A stretch of 64,000 bases of DNA from Sphingomonas aerolata (GTDB lineage Bacteria; Pseudomonadota; Alphaproteobacteria; Sphingomonadales; Sphingomonadaceae): contig NZ_PZZN01000001.1 of assembly GCF_003046295.1 (NCBI RefSeq), forward strand, positions 826,812 to 890,811. The letters are read 5' to 3'. The notes beneath the pieces were generated by a model, which did not search any database, had not been told where the DNA came from, and saw nothing but the letters and a program-made list of their open reading frames with translations. Below, in pieces: positions 54,688-61,778 of this stretch (position 1 is its first letter; every line of letters begins with the position of its first letter). A program made the position numbers and the translations under genes.

Positions 54688-55599
54688 ATGGCCTTTGGCG
54701 TTTTCATTCACCGCTCGGACTCGATCTACGACGACAGCCCGGCCGAACGATACCAGTTCCCAGCCCAGTATCTGAGCCGTGCGCAGCCCAGTATCGGCGA
54801 CTGGATTCTCTATTACGAACCCCGCAAGGTCGCGGCCACGCGCGGCTATTTCGCGGTCGCCAAGGTCGAGCGGATCATCCCCGATCCGTCGGCGCCGGCA
54901 ATGTATCGCGCGCTGATCGAGCCCGGCTCCTATCTCGACTTCGCAACCCCCGTGCCCTTTGCCGGAGTTGACGGTCCGGTCGAACGCGGCGTTCTCAACG
55001 ATCAGGGGCGGATATCCGGCCACGCGCAATCCGCCGTGCGCCCGATCTCCGCTGCCGACTTCAACCGGATCGTCGCGCTCGGCCTCGACGACGATGCCCC
55101 GCTGCTGCCGCGCACCGGCGATGACGTGGCCGACACGGTGGACGATGGCCATTGGCACGAGGAGCGCAGCCCGTTCCTGATCGAGGGCGATCGTCCGCGC
55201 ATCGCCAGCCTCACGTCTCGGATCGTGCGCGACCGGATATTCCGCCGCACCGTCCTGCGCGCCTATGACGAACGATGCGCGATCACCGGGCTGAAGCTGA
55301 TCAACGGCGGCGGCCGTGCCGAGGTCGAGGCGGCGCATATCCGCCCGGTCGAGGCGAACGGCCCCGATATCGTCAGCAACGGGCTCGCGCTGTCGGGCAC
55401 CGCGAACTGGATGTTCGACCGCGGGCTGTTGCCGCTCGCCGATGATCTCGCCATCCTCGTATCGCGCCAGGCCAATGATCCCGACACGATCCGCGGGGTC
55501 GTCAACGCGAGTGGCTATGCCACCGCGCCGGCTCGCACAGCCGATCGGCCGCACCCCCATTTCCTGCAATGGCACCGCGCGCACTGCTTCAAGCATTAA
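54688..55599 (+). CDS. HNH endonuclease with N-terminal PUA/EVE-like domain
   Basis: A 303-residue predicted nuclease. The N-terminal ~120 residues (AERYQFPAQYLSRAQ, IGDWILYYEPRK, RGYFAVAKVERIIPDP) look like a PUA/EVE/ASCH-type modified-base-reading fold, by pattern only. The C-terminal HNH region has DERCAITGLKLINGGGRAEV, EAAHIRPVEANGPDIVSNGL and GTANWMFDRGLLPL (about 190-250), with the His-x-x-Pro and Asn-His-like positions. This layout suits a modification-dependent restriction enzyme. It starts 63 bases after the radical SAM gene, same strand, possibly from its own TAAGGT promoter. Confidence 0.83.
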   Translation: MAFGVFIHRSDSIYDDSPAERYQFPAQYLSRAQPSIGDWILYYEPRKVAATRGYFAVAKVERIIPDPSAPAMYRALIEPGSYLDFATPVPFAGVDGPVERGVLNDQGRISGHAQSAVRPISAADFNRIVALGLDDDAPLLPRTGDDVADTVDDGHWHEERSPFLIEGDRPRIASLTSRIVRDRIFRRTVLRAYDERCAITGLKLINGGGRAEVEAAHIRPVEANGPDIVSNGLALSGTANWMFDRGLLPLADDLAILVSRQANDPDTIRGVVNASGYATAPARTADRPHPHFLQWHRAHCFKH

Positions 55600-55697
55600 C
55601 GGCGGCACGGCGGCGGCAACCCATTCTCGCCAGCCGGCAAAAATCATGCGGGATCGCCCGCGGCGGTGCGTATGTCTGGATGCAGAGGGAGCGGACG

Positions 55698-55976
55698 ATG
55701 CAGGATCCTGTCGATGAAGGACTGACCCGGCTGGCGGCGATGCCGGTGCCGCGCGCGCTCGATGGCGTCGAGGCGTCGGTGTTCGAGAGCATCGCGGAGA
55801 ATGCGCGCAGTCGGCACACCAGCCTCCTGGTCGGGCGGTGGTCGGTCGGTACCGCGCTGGTGCTGGGATTGATCGGCGGGGCGGCACCGATCGGCCATGG
55901 CGCGCCCGCGCAGGCGTCGATCCCGATCGGAATCGACGGCGCGCTTGCTCCCTCGACCTTGCTGCTCGGGCAGTGA
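55698..55976 (+). CDS. Small membrane protein, CnrY-like anti-sigma candidate
   Basis: A 92-residue protein: ~45 cytoplasmic residues (MQDPVDEGLTRLAAMPVPRA), one membrane span (VGTALVLGLIGGAAPIG, about 54-70) and a short periplasmic end. Size and topology equal CnrY, the anti-sigma factor that holds CnrH, but sequence similarity is not evident to me. ATG with GAGGGAGCG upstream. The stop overlaps the GTG of the CnrX-like sensor gene (GTGA). Role inferred from operon position and topology. Confidence 0.6.
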   Translation: MQDPVDEGLTRLAAMPVPRALDGVEASVFESIAENARSRHTSLLVGRWSVGTALVLGLIGGAAPIGHGAPAQASIPIGIDGALAPSTLLLGQ

Positions 55977-56413
55977 CGTCCGTGGTCCGGCGTGCGGCAC
56001 CGACGATCGTCCTTGCCTTCCTCGCGGCGATCGCCGGTGTGTTTATCGGCGGCTGGATCCGGGCGCCGGGCGCAGCGCACGGCACCGAACTTCACACGCT
56101 GCTCCACCGCGACGTGGTGCTCGACGCCCCGCAGGAGGCGGCGCTCGACCGGCTCGAGGCCGAGTTCGCGGTCCGCCGCGCGGCCCTGGAAGCGGAGCTG
56201 CGCGCCGACAATGTCCGTCTCGCTGCCGCGATCGAGCGCGAACATGCCAATGGCCCCGCGGTCGCCGCCGCGGTCGACCGGTCGCACCGGACGATGGGCG
56301 CGCTGCAAAAGGCGACGCTCGCGCATGTCTTTGCAATGCGCGGCGTGATGCGCGCCGACCAGACCGCGGCGTTCGACCGGGTCGTCGTGCAGGCGCTGAC
56401 CCCCGCGCATTGA
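55973..56413 (+). CDS. Periplasmic heavy-metal sensor, CnrX-like
   Basis: Membrane-anchored periplasmic metal sensor, 146 residues. The N-terminal anchor TIVLAFLAAIAGVFIGGWI spans about 11-29. A four-helix-hairpin domain of the CnrX/Spy type follows. The residues matching the Ni/Co ligands of Cupriavidus CnrX (His42, His46, Glu63, His119, Met123, from family knowledge) are present with identical spacing: His41, His45, Glu62, His118 and Met122. GTG start overlapping the CnrY-like stop. It probably transmits metal occupancy to the anti-sigma protein. Confidence 0.85.
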   Translation: MTSVVRRAAPTIVLAFLAAIAGVFIGGWIRAPGAAHGTELHTLLHRDVVLDAPQEAALDRLEAEFAVRRAALEAELRADNVRLAAAIEREHANGPAVAAAVDRSHRTMGALQKATLAHVFAMRGVMRADQTAAFDRVVVQALTPAH

Positions 56414-56436
56414 TCCCGCCCCGCCCCGACAGGACC

Positions 56437-57015
56437 GTGCGCCGCACGAGCATCGATCTCGATGCCTATGACGACGCCGCGCTGGTCGCCGCGCATCTCG
56501 CCGGGCCCGCGGCGGACCGGCAGGCGGCGTTCACGGCACTGATGCGGCGGCACAAACAGCCGCTCTACCGCCTGATCCTCGCGCAGATCGGCGATCCCGA
56601 CGAGGCGCTCGATTTGTTGCAGGACAGCTTTGTCGCGGCGCACGCCGCGCTGTCCCGCTATGACCGCGACCGGTCGCTGCGCGCATGGCTCGCGCGGATC
56701 GCGATCAACAAATGCCGCGACTGGCACCGTCGCCGCCGCGTCCGCCATATGCTCGCCCGCGTGTTGCCGATCGAGGCGGGCGAGCGGGTCGCGGACGGGG
56801 CGGCGGATACGGAGACGAACGCGATCGGTCGCGACGACCTCGCCCGCACGCTGGCCGATATCGCGCGGCTTCCCGCCCCGCTGCGCGAGCCGCTGCTGCT
56901 GTGCACGATCCACGAGCTGAGCCAGGCAGAGGCCGCGCAGGCGCTGGGGATCAGCACGAAGGCGGTCGAGACCCGGATCCGTCGCGCCCGCGCCGCGCTC
57001 GCCGCCGCGGCCTGA
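56437..57015 (+). CDS. ECF RNA polymerase sigma factor, CnrH-like position
   Basis: A 192-residue group 4 sigma factor. Region 2 reads TALMRRHKQPLYRLILAQIG and DEALDLLQDSFVAAHAAL with AWLARIAINKCRDWHRRRR (about 25-105). Region 4 has LPAPLREPLLLCTIHELSQA then EAAQALGISTKAVETRIRRA (about 145-185). I start at GTG 56437, behind AGGA. A TTG at 56410 that overlaps the sensor stop (TTGA) is an equal alternative and would couple translation. It presumably transcribes copA-copB and its own operon. Confidence 0.87.
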   Translation: MRRTSIDLDAYDDAALVAAHLAGPAADRQAAFTALMRRHKQPLYRLILAQIGDPDEALDLLQDSFVAAHAALSRYDRDRSLRAWLARIAINKCRDWHRRRRVRHMLARVLPIEAGERVADGAADTETNAIGRDDLARTLADIARLPAPLREPLLLCTIHELSQAEAAQALGISTKAVETRIRRARAALAAAA

Positions 57016-57095
57016 TTTGTCTAACGTCGTGAGGGGCAAGCCGATCGGCGGCGTATGACCTGACAGACGTGGCCGCTCCCGGCCCGAGGATCCGC

Positions 57096-58889
57096 ATGAC
57101 CCGACCGACCCGCCGCCAATTCCTGCGCGACGCCACGCTTGGCGGCGGCGCGCTCGCGCTGCCCTGGCTGCCCGCCTGGGCCCAGCCCGTGTCCGCCGGG
57201 ATCGCGACCCCGCTGCCGGTGCTGTCCGGCACCGATATCGCGCTGACCGTGGCGCATCTGACGCGGACGATCGACGGCACGCGCAGCCACGCGATCGGCA
57301 TCAACGGCACCAGCCCCGCGCCGCTGATCCGGCTGAAACAGGGGCAGCAGGTCCGGCTGTCGGTGACCAACAGCCTTGACGAGGAGACGTCGATCCACTG
57401 GCACGGGCTGCTCGTGCCGTTCCAGATGGACGGCGTGCCCGGAATCAGCTTTCCCGGCATCCCGGCGCGAACCACCTTCACCTACGACTTCCCCGTCGTG
57501 CAGGCGGGGACCTATTGGTATCACAGCCATTCGGGGCTGCAGGAGCAGATGGGGCATTACGGCCCGATCGTGATCGATCCCGCCGGCGCCGATCCGATCG
57601 TGTCCGACCGCGAACATGTGATCGTCCTGTCGGATCACAGCCCGCTTCACCCGCATGCCATCTTCCGCAGGCTGAAGCTCCAGGGCGGCTATTTCAACTA
57701 TCAGAAGCAGACGCTTGGCGGCCTGCTCGCGGGCCGGGACCAGCCGGCGGGCGAACGGCGGATGTGGGGCGGGATGCGGATGGACCCGACCGACGTGTCC
57801 GACGTGACGGGCGCGACCTATACCTATCTCGTCAACGGACACGGCCCCGCGGACAACTGGACCGCGCTATACACGCCCGGCGAGCGCGTCCGCCTGCGCA
57901 TCATCAACGCCTCGGCGATGACCAACTTCAACGTCCGCATTCCGGGGCTGAAGATGACCGTCGTGCAGGCCGATGGCCAGAACGTGCGTCCGGTCGCGGT
58001 CGACGAGTTCCAGATCGCGGTCGCCGAAACCTATGACGTGATCGTCGAACCCGCCGCGCCCGTCGCCCACACGCTCGTCGCCGAGGCCTGGGACCGGTCG
58101 GGCATGGCGCGCGCCACGCTGACGCCGCGCATCGGGATGGTCGCTGCGGTCCCGGCACTGCGCAAACGCCCGCTCGCGACCATGAAGGACATGGGCATGG
58201 GCGACATGGCCGCGATGGATCATGGCGCGATGGGCGGCATGGCGGGGATGAACCACGGCACGATGCCGGGCATGGACAAGCCCGTGAAGGCTCCCGCCGG
58301 CGAGGCGCCGATGCCCGCTATGAGCCACAGCATGCGCGACTTTGCCAACGCGCCGGGCCTGCCGAAGACGCCGACCGTACAGACCGTCGCGCCGATGTCG
58401 ATGGATCGCACCGGCGAGCCGCCGCAGGGCCTTAGCGACACCGGCCACACGGTGCTGGTATACCGCGATCTCGTCGCGCTCGAGCGCAATCCCGACCTGC
58501 GCGCGCCGTCGCGGCAGCTGCAGATCCACCTGACCGGCAACATGGAACGCTATATGTGGGCGTTCGACGGCGTAAAGCTGAACGAGGTCAAGGCGCCGAT
58601 CCCGTTCCGCCAGGGCGAACGCGTCCGCGTCACTCTGGTCAACGACACGATGATGGCGCACCCGATTCACCTGCACGGCCATTTCTTCGAGCTGGTGACC
58701 GGGCACGGCGATCATGCGCCGCGCAAGCACACGATCAACGTCGCCCCCGGTGGCACCGCGACCTTCGACCTCACGGCCGATGCGGTCGGCGACTGGGCGT
58801 TCCATTGCCACATGCTCTACCACATGCACGCGGGCATGATGCAGGTCGTCACCGTCCGCCCCGACAGCGAAGCGGGAGCAGCGGCATGA
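57096..58889 (+). CDS. copA: Copper-resistance multicopper oxidase CopA
   Basis: Periplasmic Cu(I)-oxidising enzyme, 597 residues. Tat signal RRQFLRDATLGGGALALPWL (twin Arg at 6-7), chosen start MTRPTRRQF. Copper ligands are in IHWHGLLVPFQMDG and YWYHSHSGLQEQMG (first domain), and HPIHLHGHFFE and HCHMLYHMHAGMM (C-terminal domain). A Met-rich insert at about 370-430 (MKDMGMGDMAAMDHGAMGG) binds copper in this family. It lies 80 bases after the sigma factor, and its stop overlaps the copB start (ATGA). Confidence 0.95.
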   Translation: MTRPTRRQFLRDATLGGGALALPWLPAWAQPVSAGIATPLPVLSGTDIALTVAHLTRTIDGTRSHAIGINGTSPAPLIRLKQGQQVRLSVTNSLDEETSIHWHGLLVPFQMDGVPGISFPGIPARTTFTYDFPVVQAGTYWYHSHSGLQEQMGHYGPIVIDPAGADPIVSDREHVIVLSDHSPLHPHAIFRRLKLQGGYFNYQKQTLGGLLAGRDQPAGERRMWGGMRMDPTDVSDVTGATYTYLVNGHGPADNWTALYTPGERVRLRIINASAMTNFNVRIPGLKMTVVQADGQNVRPVAVDEFQIAVAETYDVIVEPAAPVAHTLVAEAWDRSGMARATLTPRIGMVAAVPALRKRPLATMKDMGMGDMAAMDHGAMGGMAGMNHGTMPGMDKPVKAPAGEAPMPAMSHSMRDFANAPGLPKTPTVQTVAPMSMDRTGEPPQGLSDTGHTVLVYRDLVALERNPDLRAPSRQLQIHLTGNMERYMWAFDGVKLNEVKAPIPFRQGERVRVTLVNDTMMAHPIHLHGHFFELVTGHGDHAPRKHTINVAPGGTATFDLTADAVGDWAFHCHMLYHMHAGMMQVVTVRPDSEAGAAA

Positions 58890-60064
58890 AGACGCTCGCT
58901 CTCTTCCTCGCGACCGTCACGGCCACGCCCGCCGCGGCACAGATGCACGACATGCACGGAATGAAGATGCCCGGCATGGCGATGCCCGCCAAACCCGCGC
59001 CCAAAAAGCCCGCACCAAAAAGGCCGGCACCCAAAAAGACCGCCCCGGCAAAACCCGCGGTACGCAAAACGACGCCCGCGCGTGCGCGCGCTGCGAAGCC
59101 CGCTGCATCAGCAATGCCGGCGATGGACATGTCCCCGACCGCCGCCTGTTCGGCCGAGCATGCCGCAATGGGCCATTGCAAACCCGCCGCCGGTGACGCG
59201 ACCGCCCCACCGCCAGCCATCTCAGCCGCCGCCGACCCGTGCCCGCCCGAACACGCCGCGATGGGCCATTGCACCCCGACCGCGTCTGACGGTCCCGCCG
59301 CCCCGGCGGGCACCGACCAGCCCGCGGGCACCGCACCGCCCCCCGCGCCGCCGACCACGCTCGCGGCGGCGCGCTTCTACGATCCCGCAACGATGGCGAA
59401 GGCCAACCGGATGATGCGCGACGAGCATGGCGGCATGCGCTTCAGCCAGATCCTCTTCAACCTCGCCGAGGTCCAGGTGCGCAACGGTCGCGACGGCTAT
59501 CGCTGGGACGGCGCGGGCTGGTTCGGCGGCGATATCGACCGGCTGGTCGTCAAGACCGAGGGCGAAGGCGGTTTCGGCGACCGGGTCGAGGCCGCCGAAG
59601 TGCAGGCGCTCTATTCGCGCGCGCTCGACCCGTACTGGAACCTGCAGGCCGGCGTCCGCCAGGATCTCGGCGCAGGCGACAAGCGGACCTATGCCGCGCT
59701 CGGGGTCGAGGGTCTGGCGCCCTATTGGTTCGACGTCGAGGGCACGCTGTTCCTTTCCGACAAGGGCGACGTGCTGGCGCGTGCGGAGGCCTGGTACGAC
59801 CAGCGCATCACCCAGCGTGCGATCCTCCAGCCGCGTGTCGAGCTGAACCTCGCCGCGCAGGACATGCCCGGCAGCCGGATCGGCGCGGGGCTGTCCACCG
59901 CCGAACTCGGCCTGCGGCTACGCTACGAGATCCGCCGCGAACTCGCGCCCTATGTCGGGCTGTCCTGGGAACGGCGCCACGGCGCCACTGCCCGTTATGC
60001 GCGCAGCGATGGCGATAGGACCGGCGGGGTTTCGCTCGCGCTCGGTGTGCGCGCCTGGTTCTGA
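58886..60064 (+). CDS. copB: Copper-resistance protein CopB with extended metal-binding N-terminus
   Basis: Outer-membrane copper-binding beta-barrel, 392 residues. Sec signal MKTLALFLATVTATPAAA, Met/His segment MHDMHGMKMPGMAMP, then an unusual Lys/Pro/Ala stretch (KPAPKKPAPKRPAPKKTAP, about 32-70). Two repeats follow, CSAEHAAMGHC and CPPEHAAMGHC, about 37 residues apart. The CopB barrel starts near FSQILFNLAEVQVRNGRDGY and runs to the terminal Phe (RAWF). It ends overlapping the 3' end of the convergent pnuC gene by 70 bases. Confidence 0.92.
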   Translation: MKTLALFLATVTATPAAAQMHDMHGMKMPGMAMPAKPAPKKPAPKRPAPKKTAPAKPAVRKTTPARARAAKPAASAMPAMDMSPTAACSAEHAAMGHCKPAAGDATAPPPAISAAADPCPPEHAAMGHCTPTASDGPAAPAGTDQPAGTAPPPAPPTTLAAARFYDPATMAKANRMMRDEHGGMRFSQILFNLAEVQVRNGRDGYRWDGAGWFGGDIDRLVVKTEGEGGFGDRVEAAEVQALYSRALDPYWNLQAGVRQDLGAGDKRTYAALGVEGLAPYWFDVEGTLFLSDKGDVLARAEAWYDQRITQRAILQPRVELNLAAQDMPGSRIGAGLSTAELGLRLRYEIRRELAPYVGLSWERRHGATARYARSDGDRTGGVSLALGVRAWF

Positions 60065-60606
60065 CGCGCCGCCTGCCACTGTCGATAGCCCAGTAGCGCG
60101 AGCAGGATCATCGCCGCATAGAGCCCCGCGGTCAGCATCAGGCCCTTCACGACGAACATCCCGACATAGACGATGTCGACGACGATCCACAGCAGCCAGC
60201 TCGCACTGTGCCGCCGCGCGGTCCAATATTGCGCGACCAGACTGAAGCTGCTCAGCGTCGCATCGATCCAGGGCAGCGCCGCGTCGGTATAGCGGCTCAT
60301 GACAAAGCCGATCGCCATCGCGGCACCCGCACCCGCGCCGAGCCCCGCCAGCGCGGGGATCGGCCGTAGCGGCACGACAGCGACGTCGCCCGCATCCTGC
60401 CGCCCGCGCGTCCAGTTGCGCCACCCATAGAGCAGCGCACCCGCGAACACCGCCTGCAGCATCATGTCCGCATAGAGCCGCACGTCGAGGAACAGCTTGA
60501 AGTACAGCGCACAGGCCAGCAGGTTGACCGGCCAGCACCACAGCCGCCGCACCGCGGTCAGCCAGATGCCGAGGAAACTGACCGCGACCGCGGCGATCTC
60601 GAGCAT
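59995..60606 (-). CDS. pnuC: PnuC-family vitamin-precursor transporter
   Basis: Inner-membrane facilitator for nicotinamide riboside or, in sister groups, thiamin or riboflavin. The 203 residues have about seven spans: MLEIAAVAVSFLGIWLTAVR, RLWCWPVNLLACALYFKLFL, YADMMLQAVFAGALLYGWRN with the Trp-Asn-Trp core, and SASWLLWIVVDIVYVGMFVV. A ~20-residue tail lies in the copB overlap. ATG chosen; a GTG two codons earlier overlaps the kinase stop (GTGA). Substrate choice cannot be fixed from sequence; the operon partners suggest a phosphorylatable vitamin. Confidence 0.88.
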   Translation of the reverse strand: MLEIAAVAVSFLGIWLTAVRRLWCWPVNLLACALYFKLFLDVRLYADMMLQAVFAGALLYGWRNWTRGRQDAGDVAVVPLRPIPALAGLGAGAGAAMAIGFVMSRYTDAALPWIDATLSSFSLVAQYWTARRHSASWLLWIVVDIVYVGMFVVKGLMLTAGLYAAMILLALLGYRQWQAARQNQARTPSASETPPVLSPSLRA

Positions 60607-60608
60607 CG

Positions 60609-61778
60609 TCACGCGCCGTGCTCCGCATCGGCGATCCGGCGGAGGAACGCCTGCCCCGGTTCGGACAGGAACCACGCCGCATGGCCGATCAGATAGCCGT
60701 CCCAGGCCAGCGCCGCCGCGCTCATGTCGCCGAGCACCCCTGCGAAATACGCGACCTCCGACAAGGCGAATTCGAGATGCACCAGCGGCAGCAGCCGGAC
60801 GAGCGTCGCCCCGTCCTCCGCACCGAACGCGGTCGTCGCCGCATAGCCCGCCAGCAGCGCACACGCCGCCTCGGGCTGGCCGATCGTGGCGTCCGCGCCC
60901 TGCCCGAGCGCCAGCCAGGCGACACCGCTGCGTTCGAGCGCGATCGCCAGGTCGTGCAGCGCGCAGGTCCGGTCCGCCAGCCCGAAATCGATGACGGTCC
61001 GCACGTCCTCCTCCTCCCAGAGCAGGTTGGAGGGATGCCAGTCATTATGCGTCCACAAGGCCGGCTGCGCGGCGAGCCGTGGCTGCAACCCGTCGCCGAG
61101 CACGCTGAACAGCGATGTGAACTCGCGCCGCCACGGCCTCCGGGCGAGGAAGGCGGCGAGCGCCGGCCGCGCCGCGATATAGCGTTCCGTCGCCGCGATC
61201 GGGTCGGGATCGGGCAGGATGGTGAAGCTGGCGACCAGCGGTTGCGGCGGTCGCGCCGGCGCATCGAACCCCTGCGACGCGCGGTGCAGCCGCGCCAGCG
61301 CAACGCCCGCCGCCCGCGCCTGCGCCAGCGACAGGAACGGCGTCCAGGAGGGCCGGTCGCGATACAGGTCGACGCCGGCGGCCTTGCGATGCAGTTCATA
61401 GGTCCAGTCGCCACGGGCCAGCGCGCCGCTGTCGCTGGCGGCGAGCGTCATGACCTCCGGCACCGCAATGTGCGGGCGCAGATGCGCGATGAACCGGTGT
61501 TCCGCGCCCAGCTGATCGGGCGTCCGCAGACGGCGGTGATGCCGCTTGAGCAGGAACATCCCCTGCCCGGTCTCGATCAGCGCCGCCGCGGAGAAGGGCC
61601 GCGGCGAATGCCAGTGCACGCGCGCGAGTCGACCGGCGGCCGGGAACTGCGCGACCACGGTCGCGGCTTCCTCGGCGGTGATTGCCGGCCAGCTCGGCGC
61701 GGCCATGTCGGTGCCCATCCCGTGGACCAGATGCGCCGCCGGCGAGCCCGCGCCGCTCATCGCGCCGGCATCGGTCAC
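60609..61778 (-). CDS. Aminoglycoside-phosphotransferase-fold small-molecule kinase
   Basis: A 389-residue APH/choline-kinase-fold protein. The kinase core has LIETGQGMFLLKRHHRRLRT (ATP Lys), the catalytic loop WTHNDWHPSNLLWEEEDV (about 243-260, HxDxxxxN) and metal loop VIDFGLADRTCALHDLAIAL (about 265). The GTG start overlaps the TonB-receptor stop (GTGA), and its stop overlaps the possible pnuC GTG. Placed between an outer-membrane receptor and PnuC, it likely phosphorylates and traps the imported vitamin or nucleoside. Antibiotic resistance is unlikely. Confidence 0.82.
   Translation of the reverse strand: MTDAGAMSGAGSPAAHLVHGMGTDMAAPSWPAITAEEAATVVAQFPAAGRLARVHWHSPRPFSAAALIETGQGMFLLKRHHRRLRTPDQLGAEHRFIAHLRPHIAVPEVMTLAASDSGALARGDWTYELHRKAAGVDLYRDRPSWTPFLSLAQARAAGVALARLHRASQGFDAPARPPQPLVASFTILPDPDPIAATERYIAARPALAAFLARRPWRREFTSLFSVLGDGLQPRLAAQPALWTHNDWHPSNLLWEEEDVRTVIDFGLADRTCALHDLAIALERSGVAWLALGQGADATIGQPEAACALLAGYAATTAFGAEDGATLVRLLPLVHLEFALSEVAYFAGVLGDMSAAALAWDGYLIGHAAWFLSEPGQAFLRRIADAEHGA

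Noticed and set aside
60609..61778. Aminoglycoside resistance gene
   Set aside because: The APH fold is shared by many metabolic kinases; operon with a TonB receptor and PnuC argues for vitamin salvage.
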